A DNA stretch of 64,000 bases from Chiridota heheva (Eukaryota; Echinodermata; Holothuroidea; Apodida; Chiridotidae): the NCBI GenBank assembly GCA_020152595.1, contig JAIGNY010004276.1:1-64000 (forward strand). The letters are read 5' to 3'. Below, one piece after another: positions 1-13,181 of the stretch (the stretch's first letter is position 1; the number at the start of each line of letters is the position of its first letter). A program made the translations under genes and the position numbers. Below the pieces are notes generated by a model. The model did no database searches, was not told the origin of the DNA, and worked only from the letters and a program-made list of their open reading frames with translations.

Positions 1-339
1 GCTATTTTCAAGGTTTTTAGCAAATTTTCTTCCAATTAAGCTCAAGTTTTTGCTACCTGTCCATATATCTTGTATACCAGGGAGCATACCAGCTCTGCTT
101 ATCTGGTTTATACCCACATGTACATAATGCCATATGTTTATCCTACATTGCCGTTTAATTAATATATATTTTGCTTAAGCTTATAGCTTCGCTTTTCAAA
201 TGTAATTTCATGTATCGTATATAACTTCCAATTTTTCCTTCATTTTTTAGATACCGACTTTCCATTCCACATGTATATTATGTTCTGTGTTTTTCATTGT
301 TTTAATTTTTACTCCCAGTTTTTGTCTTATTCACCCAGA
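1..339. other. Intergenic, nothing recognised
   Basis: AT-rich sequence with no supported coding region, RNA gene or repeat that I can match elsewhere in the window. Confidence 0.5.
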
Positions 340-835
340 CCCACTGACGTAACCAAGATTTTTGTTTGGAGGGGAGAACCATGATAGGCGAGAGGTATTT
401 TTGATGGAGGGTAATCGAAAGTATGTCGCCGTAATGCGACATTGGTTTGCGCGTATAGCGCAAAGCCCCACGTCGTGGGGTCCAAGGGCCCGCTTAAGGA
501 CCCGGCGAAGCCCCGGTGGGAATCCATGGGGCGAAATCACAAAAACTCTGAGAAATGACGCATTTCAGAGATATGAAATGTGTTAAAGTTAAAGCCAAAT
601 CGCGTGGTGTTTTTCCAACTGAGGGGCGAAGTTCCAGAAAGCTACGGGTCTTAAAGGGATTTAGCAATTCTGTTTTTATTTTGCTCAAAAACAAAAAACA
701 CATGGCAATCAACTTTTCAGTAAAACTTGCTCACCTTGGCGAAACATATATTTTTGATGTGTAATTATTATTTTTAGTGTGGGATGGGAGGGGGAAGCAT
801 GGCCCCTGGTCCCCTCTGGCTACGCCAATGCCCTG
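340..835. repeat. GC-rich interspersed repeat, copy 1
   Basis: A block much richer in G and C than its surroundings, carrying the phrase 'ggtccaagggcccgcttaagg' followed by 'cgaagccccggtggg' and ending in 'tctggctacgccaatgcc'. The same phrases, diverged, recur at 52316-52500 on this strand and inverted at 32105-32270, so this is a dispersed family. Small open frames inside it run on both strands and look non-coding. I cannot assign a class; the ends are approximate. Confidence 0.55.
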
Positions 836-2069
836 ACCGATATTTTTTTTAAACACTTTTTTATTCTGAATTTGGTAACTCGTAATTTTGTCCTTTTTCA
901 ATGTTTTTGCATTTTTAGTTCACCATTGTGAGTCTTATTTTTGCCTCCCCCTTCCCCAAAATAGAAATTAAGTTTGTGTTATCTTTTTATCTTTTCTTGT
1001 GTACCGGGATTTCACGTAAAATTGTCTAAGTGCTAAATCGAGGCACCTATATGTAAGTTAAACATTAAATTATTCATGTACTGAAATTTTGAAACAGCCT
1101 ATTTGATACCAGTTTTTTAAGTGCACAACTGCATCACTACCCTCTGGATTTGTAAATAAAAGATAGTATATGCTAAAATGCGATAACAGTATAAAAGAGC
1201 AAAACTGCTCATCAAAATTGGTTAAAAAATGGCCATCTTACCTGTTTACTGCATTTTGAATTTTGAGGCCTAATTGTTATAGGCCTACATCATGCTGTCA
1301 TGCAAATTTCATTTCAATTTTGTGACATCACAAAAGAAATTAAAACCAATGAATTTCCTTATGTTAACTTATTTTTTTCAATCCTCCGCCAATGTTACCA
1401 GGTTACGTACTTTAACTCTTTAAATGGCCGTTTCGCGCCTAAAAGCCTAGCTCTATTGTTTTTGAAAATAATATTTGAAAACGGCGTGGTGAACATATCA
1501 AATGGAAGTGGAAAAGTTGTAGCTATAACAGTAATGAAGGTATTTTCATGAGTCTTAAGTTTCCTAGCAAAGATAATTTTTCCAAACGTATTTCAAATTT
1601 GAAATATGTAACGTTGCATAAGGCTTTAAGTTTAGGATAACAAAGGAACACGGGAATTATCACAAAATGGCGGCTTCCATGAAGCAAAATGTTTCCATTA
1701 ATAGAAACATTTATGTTCCCATTAATAGGCATCCTCCCGGACTGATGGGAGTAATTGATTATGACCAGGCATGCCGGGAGATTTTGAATTTCCATCATAC
1801 CCTCTATCAACTAACCAATCTTCAAAGGTACTAGAATCAGTTAAATCTGTGAAACGGAACAATTGAGAATTCCATTAGAATCATTAAGTGCCATCTATCG
1901 TGATTAAAATGTGGCGGCGTACAGTTTATTCCAAAACAATACTGATTGGCCTATCAATGTAAGTGCACACTATACCATTGTGTTTCGACCAATCAAAACA
2001 CAGGATTTTAATTTCATTTACCTCGTACGTTAGAGACGACAAGTGGCCTTTAAACTGACTTGGATACTA
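836..2069. other. Intergenic, nothing recognised
   Basis: AT-rich DNA. Short frames at 1300-1551 (+) and 1523-1810 (-) have no recognisable domain or splice context and are treated as chance. Confidence 0.5.
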
Positions 2070-3435
2070 CAGGTTTTTTGGATTGTCAATTAGTATAGAT
2101 ACAGATATATACAGGTGTTTTGGATTGTCTATTAGTTTGGATACAGATATATACAGGTGTTTTGGATTGTCTATTAGTTTAGATACAGCTATATACAGGT
2201 GTTTTGGATTGTCTATTAGTTTAGATACAGATATATACAGGTGTTTTGGATTGTATATTAGTCTAGATACAGATATTTACAGGTGTTTTGGATTGTCTAT
2301 TAGTTTAGATACAGATATTTACAGGTGTTTTGGATTGTCTATTAGTTTGGATACAGATATATACAGGTGTTTTGGATTGTATATTAGTCTAGATACAGAT
2401 ATTTACAGGTGTTTTGGATTGTCTATTAGTTTAGATACAGCTATATACAGGTGTTTTGGATTGTCTATTAGTTTAGATACAGCTATATACAGGTGTTTTG
2501 GATTGTCTATTAGTTTAGATACAGATACATACAGGTGTTTTGGATTGTCTATTAGTCTAGATACAGCTATATACAGGTGTTTTGGATTGTCTATTAGTTT
2601 AGATACAGATATATACAGGTGTTTTGGATTGTCTATTAGTTTAGATACAGATACATACAGGTGTTTTGGATTGTCTATTAGTCTAGATACAGCTATATAC
2701 AGGTGTTTTGGATTGTCTATTAGTTCAGATACAGATACATACAGGTGTTTTGGATTGTCGATTAGTCTAGATACAGATATATACAGGTGTTTTGGATTGT
2801 CTATTAGTTTAGAGACAGCTATATACAGGTGTTTTGGATTGTCTATTAGTCTAGATACAGATATATGCAGGTGTTTTGGATTGTCAATTAGTTTAAATAC
2901 AGATATATACAGGTGTTTTGGATTGTCTATTATTCTAGATACAGATATATACAGGTGCTTTGGATTGTCTATTAGTTTATATACAGGTGTTTTGGATTGT
3001 TTATTAGTTTAGATACATATATATACAGGTGTTTTGGATTGTCTATTAGTCTAGATACAGATATATACAGGTGCTTTGGATTGTCTATTACTTTATATAC
3101 AGGTGTTTTGGATTGTTTATTAGTTTAGATACATATATATATAGGTGTTTTGGATTGTCTATTAGTTTAGATACAGATACATACAGGTGTTCTGGATTAT
3201 CTATTAGTCTAGATACAGATATATACAGGTGTTTTGGATTGTCTATTAGTTTAGATACAGCTATATACAGGTGTTTTGGATTATCTATTAGTCTAGATAC
3301 AGGTATATACAGGTGTTTTGGATTGTCTATTAGTTTAGATACAGATATATACAGGTGTTTTGGATTGTCTATTAGTCTAGATACAGATATATACAGGTGT
3401 TTTGGATTGTCTATTAGTTTAGATACAGATATATA
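2070..3435 (+). repeat. 42-bp minisatellite, about 32 units
   Basis: Tandem array with a 42-bp unit (gtgttttggattgtctatta, then gtttagatacagatatatac, then ag). Because 42 is divisible by three, long open frames result: 2083-3012 and 3071-3436 on this strand, and 3088-3441 on the other. The plus-strand frame repeats the 14-residue phrase YRCFGLSISLDTDI. Variants (gtctag/gtttag, gata/gcta, gtatatt) recur in blocks, and a 116-bp higher-order unit (32+42+42 bp) is duplicated near 2955 and 3071. There is no convincing start, signal or domain, so it is non-coding satellite DNA rather than a gene. Confidence 0.95.
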
Positions 3436-4046
3436 ATTCAAAGCTCAAACATTCTCAGTGACGAATATCAAAACGTTATACCTGCCACTTACCTTCAACA
3501 AAACAAATGCACGAGCCAGACTGGCACGGGCAGTTGGACATTTGTGGGAGGGTCGTAATATCTTTGCTTATGTTGGCCAGGGTCTATAATTGGATCGATC
3601 ATCTTTTTAAATCCGAATAAAAGCTCTGACTCTGAGAGGGAAATTGCCGCATCGATTAACAACATAACAATGTGAACACATCTAAGTGGCCTAAACTGTT
3701 ATCTATTTTAGATATATCTGTAAACATTTATTCTGTACCTTGTCTTCTAACAGATAATCGTTTCATCCAGGAGTAAAAAGTCCCAAAAATGAATGGAAAT
3801 GTTGTTTTGAGCGTACTACAGCCGTTAGATTGATGACGTTTTGCTTTTTGCTTGTAAGCCTTCTTTCGTCATAAGTACATGGGCGATATTTTTCACTTTA
3901 GTTTCCATCAAACAAGTGGGAAGTATAAAGCCAACAAGCCCTCCCCCACCCCCGTTTATGTTGTCCTCTGGATAAAGCCCATGTTTGATATGAAACTTGA
4001 AAGACAATGTGTGTTTTATGTTCCTACACTTGGTGCAATTAGTAAA
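3436..4046. other. Intergenic, nothing recognised
   Basis: No supported gene. Overlapping short frames at 3825-4007 (-) and 3879-4094 (+) have no recognisable motif, and the latter runs into a repeat. Confidence 0.5.
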
Positions 4047-4740
4047 GAATTAGTTCAGTGGTCAAGCATTTTATATGAAAGAGAAACAAAATAGTAAAGA
4101 AAGCATTCAAAAATCTTATTCCGTTATGGGGGTATCCAGTTTAAAGTTTGGTATCATTTTTGAAATGACTAAAATGACTTAAAAACCATTGGATAAGTCA
4201 GGAAGGATGATTATAATTTACCACCTAACCCGCCTGAAGAAATTTTGAGGAAAAATAATTCAAAAAGTGAAAAAGTTAAATAAATTTTCTTTAAAATACA
4301 TTAAATTAAAGGAGCACTAGACTGAAAAGTGAGGGCGCTCGTTTTGCAAATTTCACAGATATATTATCCACAACAGATCCATGATGCCTCCATGGCCCAC
4401 AGGCGACGTGAGGACAAAGGTAACTTGAATATGCATGACCAGAAAAACACTGTACCACTGCGTGCTATAGTATAGCATTCGATTTTTGGGATCCGTAAAA
4501 AAACGACCTTACTTTTAGTCTAGTGTTCCTTTAGTTAATGTCAAGAACAAGTGTTAAAAATGTAAGGAGGGCGTTAATCTTCATAGTAGCCTTACTACAC
4601 TAGTCATTTCTACACAAATAAGAAATTTAAACTTGAAGATCTCCTTAACGGAATGATTTTTATGCTTTCTTCATCATTTTGTTTCTTTTAAAATTCTCTC
4701 TTATATTAGATAAACATGTCTGACCATTGAACTAATCCTT
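4047..4740. mobile_element. Long-TIR MITE family M1, copy A (interrupted)
   Basis: Begins 'attagttcagtggtcaagc' and ends with its inverse 'gaccattgaactaatcc'. Terminal inverted repeats of roughly 190 bp include 'cttattccgttaaggagat' and 'taaagtttggtatcatt' blocks. Four other copies lie at 15108-15655, 28905-29308, 35843-36389 and 52575-52913. This copy is interrupted by a second MITE at 4309-4531. No coding capacity. Superfamily unclear because no target duplication is convincing. Confidence 0.8.
4309..4531. mobile_element. TA-flanked MITE (mariner-like), copy 1, nested
   Basis: 223-bp element with terminal inverted repeats beginning AAGGAGCACTAGACTG and ending CTAGTGTTCCTT, flanked by TA on both sides (4307-4308 and 4532-4533), as expected for Tc1/mariner-type insertion. 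It sits inside MITE M1 copy A and so is younger than it. A second copy is at 19714-19950. No coding capacity. Confidence 0.85.
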
Positions 4741-5394
4741 CATCAATTAGTAAACTGTTAATCTTATAAATTTAGAGGGCGACAATCCAGGGCTATTGCA
4801 ATGATGATTTTTCACTGGCAGACTTTGGTGAGCCAAGCATGGCACAAATGACACAGACAGTGAATCCCTAAAGCAGAAGCGGCGCCACCGGGTTGGGGTT
4901 TGAGGGAAAAGACAGATCCTCCATTTTTGTTAAATAAGAAAATAATGACAGAAATTCATCGCAACAGTAGGCCTACCCTTGAAGAGAAAATTTTCTTCGA
5001 TTTCTACAATTCCATCATTATTTACTTTAATTTTGCTCATCCGGCTCTTGTGTAAAATGTGCAACTTTTTCGAACAGTCAGTACCAAATAAAAATAAATA
5101 AAAAAAGTGGTGGACCACATGAAGTACGGAGGGGGTAAATTACAATGTAGTTTAATATTAACGCAACAAAATTCAACTAGGCATATTTCTGGGGAGGGGC
5201 ACAAATAGGTGGTTCCTTTCCCAGAAAAAGTTTAATTTTTGGTCTAGAAAAGAAGGTGTTTCTTCCAAAATTGAAAATACTTTAGGATGATACGGTCAAA
5301 AAGGCCATCAAAATATTTTTTAAAAGGTGCTTTAAATATACGAGGATTCATCAGGCATATTATGGGACAGTTCTTCCCCAATTAAAAACGCTGT
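4741..5394. other. Intergenic, nothing recognised
   Basis: No supported gene. The minus frame at 4930-5118 has no recognisable motif. Confidence 0.5.
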
Positions 5395-5620
5395 GCCTAC
5401 ACCGATACTAGTTATCATACACATCTCTCAGTACGGGTTGACATTGGAATTGCCGTACGAGGACGGCCAGCCATCACTAAACGGCAGCCATACTACCACG
5501 GCTGGCATAAGTCTGACGGTACTACAACTTAGTACCAGCCTACTCCAATTGAGGAGGTCGGACATCCGGGAATGTTGTGGTGCACGGCGACGTAACAATG
5601 CTTTTTTGACGATCTCGAAC
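5395..5620. repeat. Dispersed repeat R5, intact copy
   Basis: Contains 'catctctcagtacgggttga', 'ggacggccagccatcac' and 'ggctggcataagtctgacgg'. The same phrases occur inverted at 32270-32410 and 33130-33195, where they are split about 0.7 kb apart. Here they are contiguous, so this copy represents the uninterrupted arrangement. The open frame 5393-5629 is inside the repeat and is not a supported gene. Confidence 0.65.
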
Positions 5621-6491
5621 TTCAGTTAAAGGGGAAAACAAACAGTCAGTTATCATTGCAGTCAATGGGAAGAAAACCTATTTTTTTGTCATTTTGCTAA
5701 AAATACTCGACAGAATTGATTTTCTTAACAAATGTTGTGTATTAGATAATAGTTTCCAATATATTTGAGTACCAATAATTTTCGCTGACTGGCTAAGGCA
5801 ACACAAGTATTCATAAAAAATATCCCATTGACTAATAATAAAGTTTCCCCTTTAACTTGGCAAACCGTACTGAGTTCGTAGGCCCACATGGTTACGTTGA
5901 GCACCTTAATACTTGAAACGCATCTTTATGTCATTTGGTATCACCTTTCTGGGATGCAGAAAGGGTCACAATTGCAAATAATGCACTGGTAATTTAATTA
6001 GGAAATATACTCTAATGGAACATTTCCTCCGATTTTACTAAAACTTGTTTCTTTAATTTTACCATATTTGTCTTCAATATTGTAGCGCCGGAAGGGTTGC
6101 TGCCTTGTCTACAACGTACCTCTATGTATTGGATCGTATAACACAAGGCTGTGTGCTTACGTTAGTGTGTTAGTAAACTTATAGTGTGGAAATCAGCTGA
6201 CTTACCGGGCTGGATTTCTAGTTTGTTTTGATCCCATTTCTATCTAAATTATTAAAGGTTATTCCTTAATAATCCTTAGGAATGCGAGAACCATTTACGT
6301 ATTTGATTATCTGAAGATGTATCGTTATAATTTTTCTTCTGTGTCTGTCGAGTCGTAGACTAGCCAGAGCCTTTGCAGACGACCATTGATAACTTTCAAT
6401 CAATGGACAGGTTTGTTTACTACCGAAGTCACGTGCACTCAGAGCACTACGATTAGTGTAATAACGGTATAAAAGCGGCGAACGCTTTTAT
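5621..6491. other. Intergenic, nothing recognised
   Basis: AT-rich DNA with no recognisable gene or repeat. Confidence 0.5.
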
Positions 6492-9400
6492 CAGAGAGCG
6501 TGACGTCATTCGCCCTATCCTACGTGTAGCCAAAGGCCGAGAGACGAAACTCCTACACCTAGTGTTGCGAAAATAGTGATACTTTTTTAAGTCACCCACC
6601 CATGTTGGTTTCAAGTGAGGGCAGTAATTTCATTTCAAAAATGGAACATACCAAAGAAAATGTGTAAAATTAAGTATTCTACGCAAATTGTTGACTTAAT
6701 TTTTTTTTATTACCCGATTTAATTTTATCATTATTTTTTGTGCACTTCATTAAACAAATAATTTTATAAATCATTAATACAACAACTTTGATTTTGACGT
6801 CATCCATAAATCAAATGCGAAAACAATTGACAAACCATGCACACACAGTGCAGTGCAGTTACTTTTCGCGATACCGGTACAGTACGATGGCAATACGTTT
6901 ATTATTCATTGTCTTACGTCTGAACATGACAAATTGAAAGCATTTTAAAGGAATTACTGCCTAACCTTATCGAAGCCATTATGCATTACGCCTACGCCCT
7001 AGTCTAGTTGGTGAAGGTCGGCCAACACCTTACACCTATTTAACGTTAGCGATGGGCCGACCCTAGCCTTTTTAAATTGTATAAAGGCTAGCCAAATGCG
7101 TACGCAGTCAGACATCTGTGGTCCTAGACATTTACAATGTAATATTAACTAAGGTGGATCTAGGCCTAGTTATTGAAGCCTAGTTCAGGCTCAGGATTAT
7201 AGGGCACTAAGAAATTAGGCTGAAGAATTCAAGTTACCAACTTAACTATTCAATTTCAGACCTAGCTCTTCAGCCTACATTCTTGCTAGTTATGGAATAA
7301 TTTACCATCGTTCGGCCGTAATTCATTTCACTTTAACACGTTTCTGTACGCTGACATTGTAGGATTGCTGTTGTTTACTGGTATGCGGTCTCATGAACGC
7401 CACCAATCATGTCAAAAAGTGTATTGTGGGATATGACTAATACTAGCTACATTCTTGCAGACTAGATGCAAGTTTAGAACTTGACTAACATTAACAAGAA
7501 TTTAGGCTATGACTTGCTTTAAATTAGCTGCCCAAACCTAACTTAATTTGCCTGGTGATTTGTTGTGTATACTGCATAAATTCAAACAAAAATTGGCAAA
7601 GAATTCATGGACACTGAAATAAAATAACCCATATTTGGATATTTGTGAAGGAAATATTATTTATGCCAAACATAAGGTGAAGGCAAATAACTCAGGCAAC
7701 ACAATAGTATGCAATCATTGTTACAGTTGGCTTCATTTTGTCAGGAAAAGCTATTAACTCTTATTATCAGTTTATGTGGTTCAACCCAATGAATTGGTAG
7801 TTTGTCATGCCCATCTCAAACCTATAAATTTTCTGGTGTTGAAAGGGAAAACATTAAATAATTGAATTAAATGATTCAATTGTGTGTAGGGTAAAGAAAG
7901 TATTATTTGTAAATAATACAGGAAATATACATCAATTGACTTAAACAACTGGTACAGGTTACAAGAAATGGTGTGTAAATTCAAGTGTTTAAAACAGATC
8001 AAAACATATTATTCTGTCTTTAAATTCTAAAAATCATTCTTATAAAATTTCATGTCACATTTGATAGAGGAATTGGGTCTTCATTGTGAAAGTAAGCAAT
8101 TTACAAAAAAATAAGTAACAAGCTTTGACATCACAATTTTGATTTACTCCAATAAGCCTGTATAAATTTAACTTTAACAACAAAACAACTGGTAATCAAC
8201 TTTACAAACATTCCTGACAATTTCCTTATGAGACACCTGTGGATGACCATACTGCTATAAGTCCTCCACTTATCACTACAGCTTTAGCTGAAATCAGCAA
8301 ACTTTGTGAAGTGATGCTGATATAGATATACTATTTCACACTATGAGTTTTTAAGAAACAAACAGAAATCAACAAAATTTTGAGGTTTTTCCTATGCAGC
8401 CTAACAACTATAGATCCCTATGGTTGTAAAGTGTGGCCTATAGTCAACTGAGCTAAGCCTAGTAAAATACATATTGAAGTGTGATTTTTCATGTCTGTTT
8501 ACTGCAAATAAAAGCCTTAGTCTGCTGGTTTTAATGTTGAAATTTCAGTCTTGGGTTTTGTGTCTTTTCTTGGTTAGGCAGACAAATTTTTATGTATAAA
8601 AAGGGTAGACTAAAATTACCATTTCATTTCCTCATAACCTGATAATAGTACATTCCACTGCCCAGAAAAATCGTCATACACCTGGAGTCAGAAAACATTT
8701 GGACAAGATATTATGTACTACAAAATGATATACAGGTATTCAGCTCACTATTATCTGGTACAAAATCAATTTACATTGCAATTTTTTTTCTTACTCTGTA
8801 GTGCAGTCAATGATTTTTAACAATCATACAACATAAAAAATAGAATACTATTGCACTGTAATATAATTTCTTCATTGGATACCAAAGCAAATACAAATGA
8901 GTGCAAAAGTAAAGATTGCCTATCAATGAGAATAGAAAATCCATGCAACAAAATTTTCAAGTGGAACTTCCCAACTTAAAGCTTGAGAAACTTTTGCAAA
9001 CAAATTGAAAGCAACTTCAATAAGTAATACACATAGAATACAAAAATGCACCCATGGATTGAAGTAATTAGGCTGCAATATTACATATGGGCTTATTCCA
9101 GAGTTTTATTATTATTTTTGAAGTTAAACTTTATAAGTTTAGGGCCTGCAATTGTTGGTAAATGATGTTGAACAGAAAAATGTGAATGAAACTGAAAACT
9201 TATGTATATTCAAACAGAAATAAAAGTAATAAGTAAGCAATTTGATCTGTTTCTCTACCTATCTAAACAAGTTGGCATTTAACTTACTTTTACTTTGTTT
9301 AATACACACCTATCTGCCATTTAGTCAGCCTGTTTAGACTTTGTTTGATGGGTGTTTTGTTGATAGGCACATGCAAACTATAAAACTAATTGGGCCTATA

Positions 9401-10707
9401 TTGGTTTCATGCCCACCAGACCCTAACTAACAATTGTAATGCTGCATTTAAAGCATGGCCTGTTTATCATGACATATATTTACTAATATCTTCTTTTCTC
9501 TTTGATTACTTGACGTTTGCTTTCTTTGTTAATGACTGCTGACGTTTATTGATATACATTGGCCCTACTGTACAATGTATTTTAATCAGTAAATGTTGTT
9601 AGTGTACACATAACAAATGTCTTATAGTAAATGCACGTGAGTATGTCACTAATAACTAACCCCACCCCAATCTAGGCTACTACTATAATATGTATAAATG
9701 ATCTGAAAACCATCTTTTCGAGTCTGTGGAAAAATGGAGATGATCCCTCAATAAAAAAACAGCAAAAGTAAACAACAAATTGTAACGAAATCAAAAATAA
9801 TATTATAAGCTTGAAATGAATATGTTGTTACAAATTCTAATTAACAAATTGATTAGGAACTTGAAGCTTTTTCAAATCAATATCATGGTAATGTGCATAT
9901 CCTATACTATAGGCTTTAACGTTATGCTACCAAATTGCAAATGTAACATTAGGCCTAAGTTACACTAACGTTACTGTAGCCTGGCTAAGCAACACAATGA
10001 CCTATGATTACCCCGGCGACTCTTTTTTAAAAGCAATCAATCGCTACATAGGCCTACTTCTTGTTCCTAAATAAAACTTAAATTATTTCCCATATTTGTC
10101 AGAGTTTACGTCGCTCACTTAAGCCTTAAGGTTAAACTAACGCCGTAACAGCGTACGTACGGCGTTAGCTAGTTTCGGACTGTTCAACAACAAGTGGCAC
10201 AACTAAGATAGCACTTTATTTCAGGTTTACTGAAATTTTTCAAGACATCTAATAGTTTTGATTATTTATCCCTTATCAGAAAAGTTGTTCGCGTAGTTTT
10301 TTTCTCGAAATATACTTATCAGTTAGGCCTAAGTTAGTAAGTGCGATACATGTCTGTCTACAATTGTTATCGTCATTATGTGATGTAAACAAATTCGTTA
10401 TTTTTGTTAGAAATAAAATGAACGCTAATCTTGATTAGAAAGACAAGTTACGATTAAAACTAATATAAATATAATTATTTTGCACATTAAAGATTTTTAT
10501 TTTTATTTTTTAGGTTAAATTCGCAGTTTGCCCGGCTATTTTTTTAATTGACTCCAGTTTTCAATGTACAGACATATCTGCTGCCCTCCCATAGAACCAA
10601 TATTGGTGGATGGCGAACCGACAAGTATCACAAACTGAGGTATAGGAGTTTCGTCTCTCGGCCTTCGTCCTATACGTAGAATAGGGCGAATGACGTCACG
10701 CTCTCTG
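6492..10707. mobile_element. Candidate non-autonomous DNA transposon bounded by ~70-bp inverted repeats
   Basis: The left end (6492-6560) begins CAGAGAGCGTGACGTCATTC and continues through 'ggccgagagacgaaactcct'. The right end (10638-10707) is its near-perfect reverse complement, ending CGCTCTCTG. The 8 bases outside the two ends (GCTTTTAT and GTTTTACT) match only partly, so a hAT-like 8-bp target duplication is possible but weak. The 4.1-kb interior is AT-rich with only short chance frames and no transposase, so the element would be non-autonomous. Two separate insertions of a short element in opposite orientations would give the same picture. Confidence 0.5.
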
Positions 10708-10829
10708 GTTTTACTTCGGCTTGATACTTTTCGAGTCAAAGTAAGCAGTGGTGTACGAGTGGTGAGATTATATTATCCCGGGGCTGGGGAGGGTACGGAG
10801 TGAGAATGATGGAGATACTTCATTAACTT

Positions 10830-11508
10830 TTAACTATGCAGAACTAACCTATACTTAGCATATATGGAGTGGTGACAAAATGGTGATAGTGACAGATGAC
10901 CAGTAAGAGAGACGGGCGATAATAGTGACGGATGGGAGATAGTGAAATGTGGTTCGACAGAGCGTGGTTGCCTGCTCTGTCGGTCCTCATTGCCTGGGAT
11001 GATGACATGGCTGGGGATCCAGAAAAAGATCATTTTCTTCCCTGAGGAAGAGAGCATGGAGTTTCAGGATTTGTAAGATGAGTGGATTAGACCAGAGCAT
11101 GTTGAGGATGCCAGTAAGAACTGTTTCTGAGTCAGAGAAGATGACGCAGCAGGGGCAGAAGGAGAGTTCTGCGAAGTTTAGAGTTAGGAGGATAGCCTTT
11201 GCTTCAGCAGAGTAGACGGAGATTCCATCAGGTAACCTTAAAGAAGGGGTGAGGACAGGACAGGCGGCTGCGAAGAAGCCTTCCCAAGTAGAGCCATCGG
11301 TGAAGAGGAAGCGGTAGTGGAAGTGTCTATTGAGTTGGCAGTATTTGGAGTGCAAGAAGGGTGGGTTATGAAGAGCTTTCGTGTAGGAGGAAAGGCCAAG
11401 GAAAACTTGGGGAGGAGGGATAACCCACGTGGGAGTGCGAGGGATTTTAAAGTTTAAAGAATATATGAAAGTAAACGAAGGAAAAAGCAAGACAATTCTT
11501 TTTTTCAT
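10830..11508 (-). mobile_element. LINE fragment with RNase H domain (I/Nimb-like), 5'-truncated
   Basis: The minus strand encodes an RNase H-like stretch: TDGS, then [15 protein letters not shown], then IFSDSETVL, and in an overlapping frame WIPSHVIIPGNE. These correspond to the first catalytic Asp, the Glu helix, the second Asp and the His region of LINE RNase H. The frame is broken within the domain. The arrangement matches the fuller copies at 20540-22125 and 47703-49842, but this copy is a more diverged relative and lacks the reverse transcriptase part. Confidence 0.85.
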
Positions 11509-12200
11509 TTATTATGAAAATGGTTAAACTTCATTTGCTTTAGGATGAAACATACTACTTGAAATCATACCAAATTATTTTACAAATAATTAGTGTCATA
11601 TTGAGTTGAAATTTACATTTTTTACAGTATTGCGTATATACCAAATAAAAATCAAGGAAAAAAAAAGACAATAATTCAGTTAGATTGCCAATTTTGTACC
11701 AAATTCAATAAACTTGGCAAAAAATTTGCAAGAATAGAAAATTTACTTCAACAAAACACCCTTGCCCCCTAAAAAATAATGAACCCATAGACACATGTTG
11801 GTGATCAACCTTAAACATTGTGTACTACAAAATTGAAAACAACATCTTCACTAAGTAATGACGTTTTTAACTGAAAGGCAAAAAATGCTTTAAGGTTCCT
11901 ATGCAAATAATGTAAACAATTTATATATATATATTTTGTAGATAAATTTGTGTCAATAATCTTTTTTTTCTATATAGTAAAATCATATAAGGCCTTGCAT
12001 GGGTTGCCCTCTCATGAATATTAATGAGCTTACCTTTCTATGACCACAAAATTCTTCAAATCAATGCTTATACCACCACATCAAGTTTGACAAAAATCCA
12101 ACCGAAGCTGCTCAATATTTTCCACTAACTAATGAGTATATAGAAATAATCTGAAACATTCCCATCAAACCCGGCCCATAAAGCCTAACCATTTTATACA
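11509..12200. other. Intergenic, nothing recognised
   Basis: AT-rich, with a short (AT)n run near 11922. No supported gene. Confidence 0.5.
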
Positions 12201-12269
12201 CCATAAATGATGATAGTCAATTCATTCACTTGTCTATGCACAGGCACCAAAGTTTACTGTTTAACTTTA

Positions 12270-13150
12270 TACCTGCCATCCCACTCCTCTATTACACATG
12301 CCATCCCATCCTACACTCACCCTACAGGAAATCATACACTAAATTCAGATGTCTTTCAACTACATGACCCATATGTCACCACACCTACAATAAAGATGAC
12401 ATTCCACCACATGTCATCCCTCTCTGTGCCACATGCCACCCCAACCTCTGTCCCACAGGCCATTCATCCTAGCCCACATGTCATCAAACCTGAAATCCAT
12501 ATTGCATCCCACCACATGAAATCCTACATGCCATCCTACCATGTCCTACATGCCATGTCACCTTGTGCCACATTCCATCCCATCCTGTCCCCATGCCATA
12601 CCACCGTCCCACATTCCATCCCATCCTGTCCCCCATGCTATTCCACCCTAATCCCAATTCATTCATCTACCAATAAATATGCCATCTTCCACCTGACATT
12701 CTTCCTCTAACTTCCATGCCCTCAGCATTATCAACCTAACATGCCCCATTCCCATACCATTTTCACCTGCCATCCTCTTGTTTGCCTACATGTACCATCC
12801 TCCGTTCATCTACTGTCCTCTGATCATCTACCGTCCTCCGTTCACCTAGTCCTCCGTTCACCTACCGTCCTCCGTTCACCTACCGTCCTCCGTTCATCTA
12901 CTGTCCTCCGTTTACCTACCCTTCTCCGTTCACCTACCGTCCTTCGTTCACCTACCGTCCTCCAATCACCTACCGTCCTCCGTTCACCTACCGTCCTCCG
13001 TTCACCTACCTTCCTCCATTCACTTACCATCCTCCAATCACCTACCATCCTCTGTTCAACTACCACCCCTCCCCACCTTTTGCCACCCACTCCCAGACCT
13101 ATCATACTCTTAACCAACTTATCATTTCAACCTTCACTCACTCCATTCCA
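12270..13150 (+). repeat. Pyrimidine-biased low-complexity tract with 18-bp tandem array
   Basis: The plus strand is strongly C/T/A-biased. 12270-12720 is a degenerate array of 'ccatcccatcc' and 'acatgccatcc' words. 12797-13062 is a tandem array of an 18-bp unit (cctccgttcacctaccgt), about 14 copies with point variants. Open frames on both strands (12207-12710 and 12741-13181 plus; 12842-13117 minus) follow from the period of six codons and are not supported as genes. Confidence 0.85.
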
Positions 13151-13181
13151 CCACAGCTCCCTCCTCATTACCTTCTGGTAA

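Noticed and set aside
2083-3012. 309-codon open frame of YRCFGLSISLDTDI repeats
   Set aside because: It is an artefact of the 42-bp minisatellite; frames are open on both strands and there is no signal, domain or splice context.
2070-3435. CRISPR-like regularly spaced repeat array
   Set aside because: Units are directly abutting without unique spacers, and the genome is animal.
12207-13181. Two plus-strand frames of 167 and 146 codons rich in His/Pro/Leu
   Set aside because: They lie in a pyrimidine-biased low-complexity tract with an 18-bp tandem repeat.
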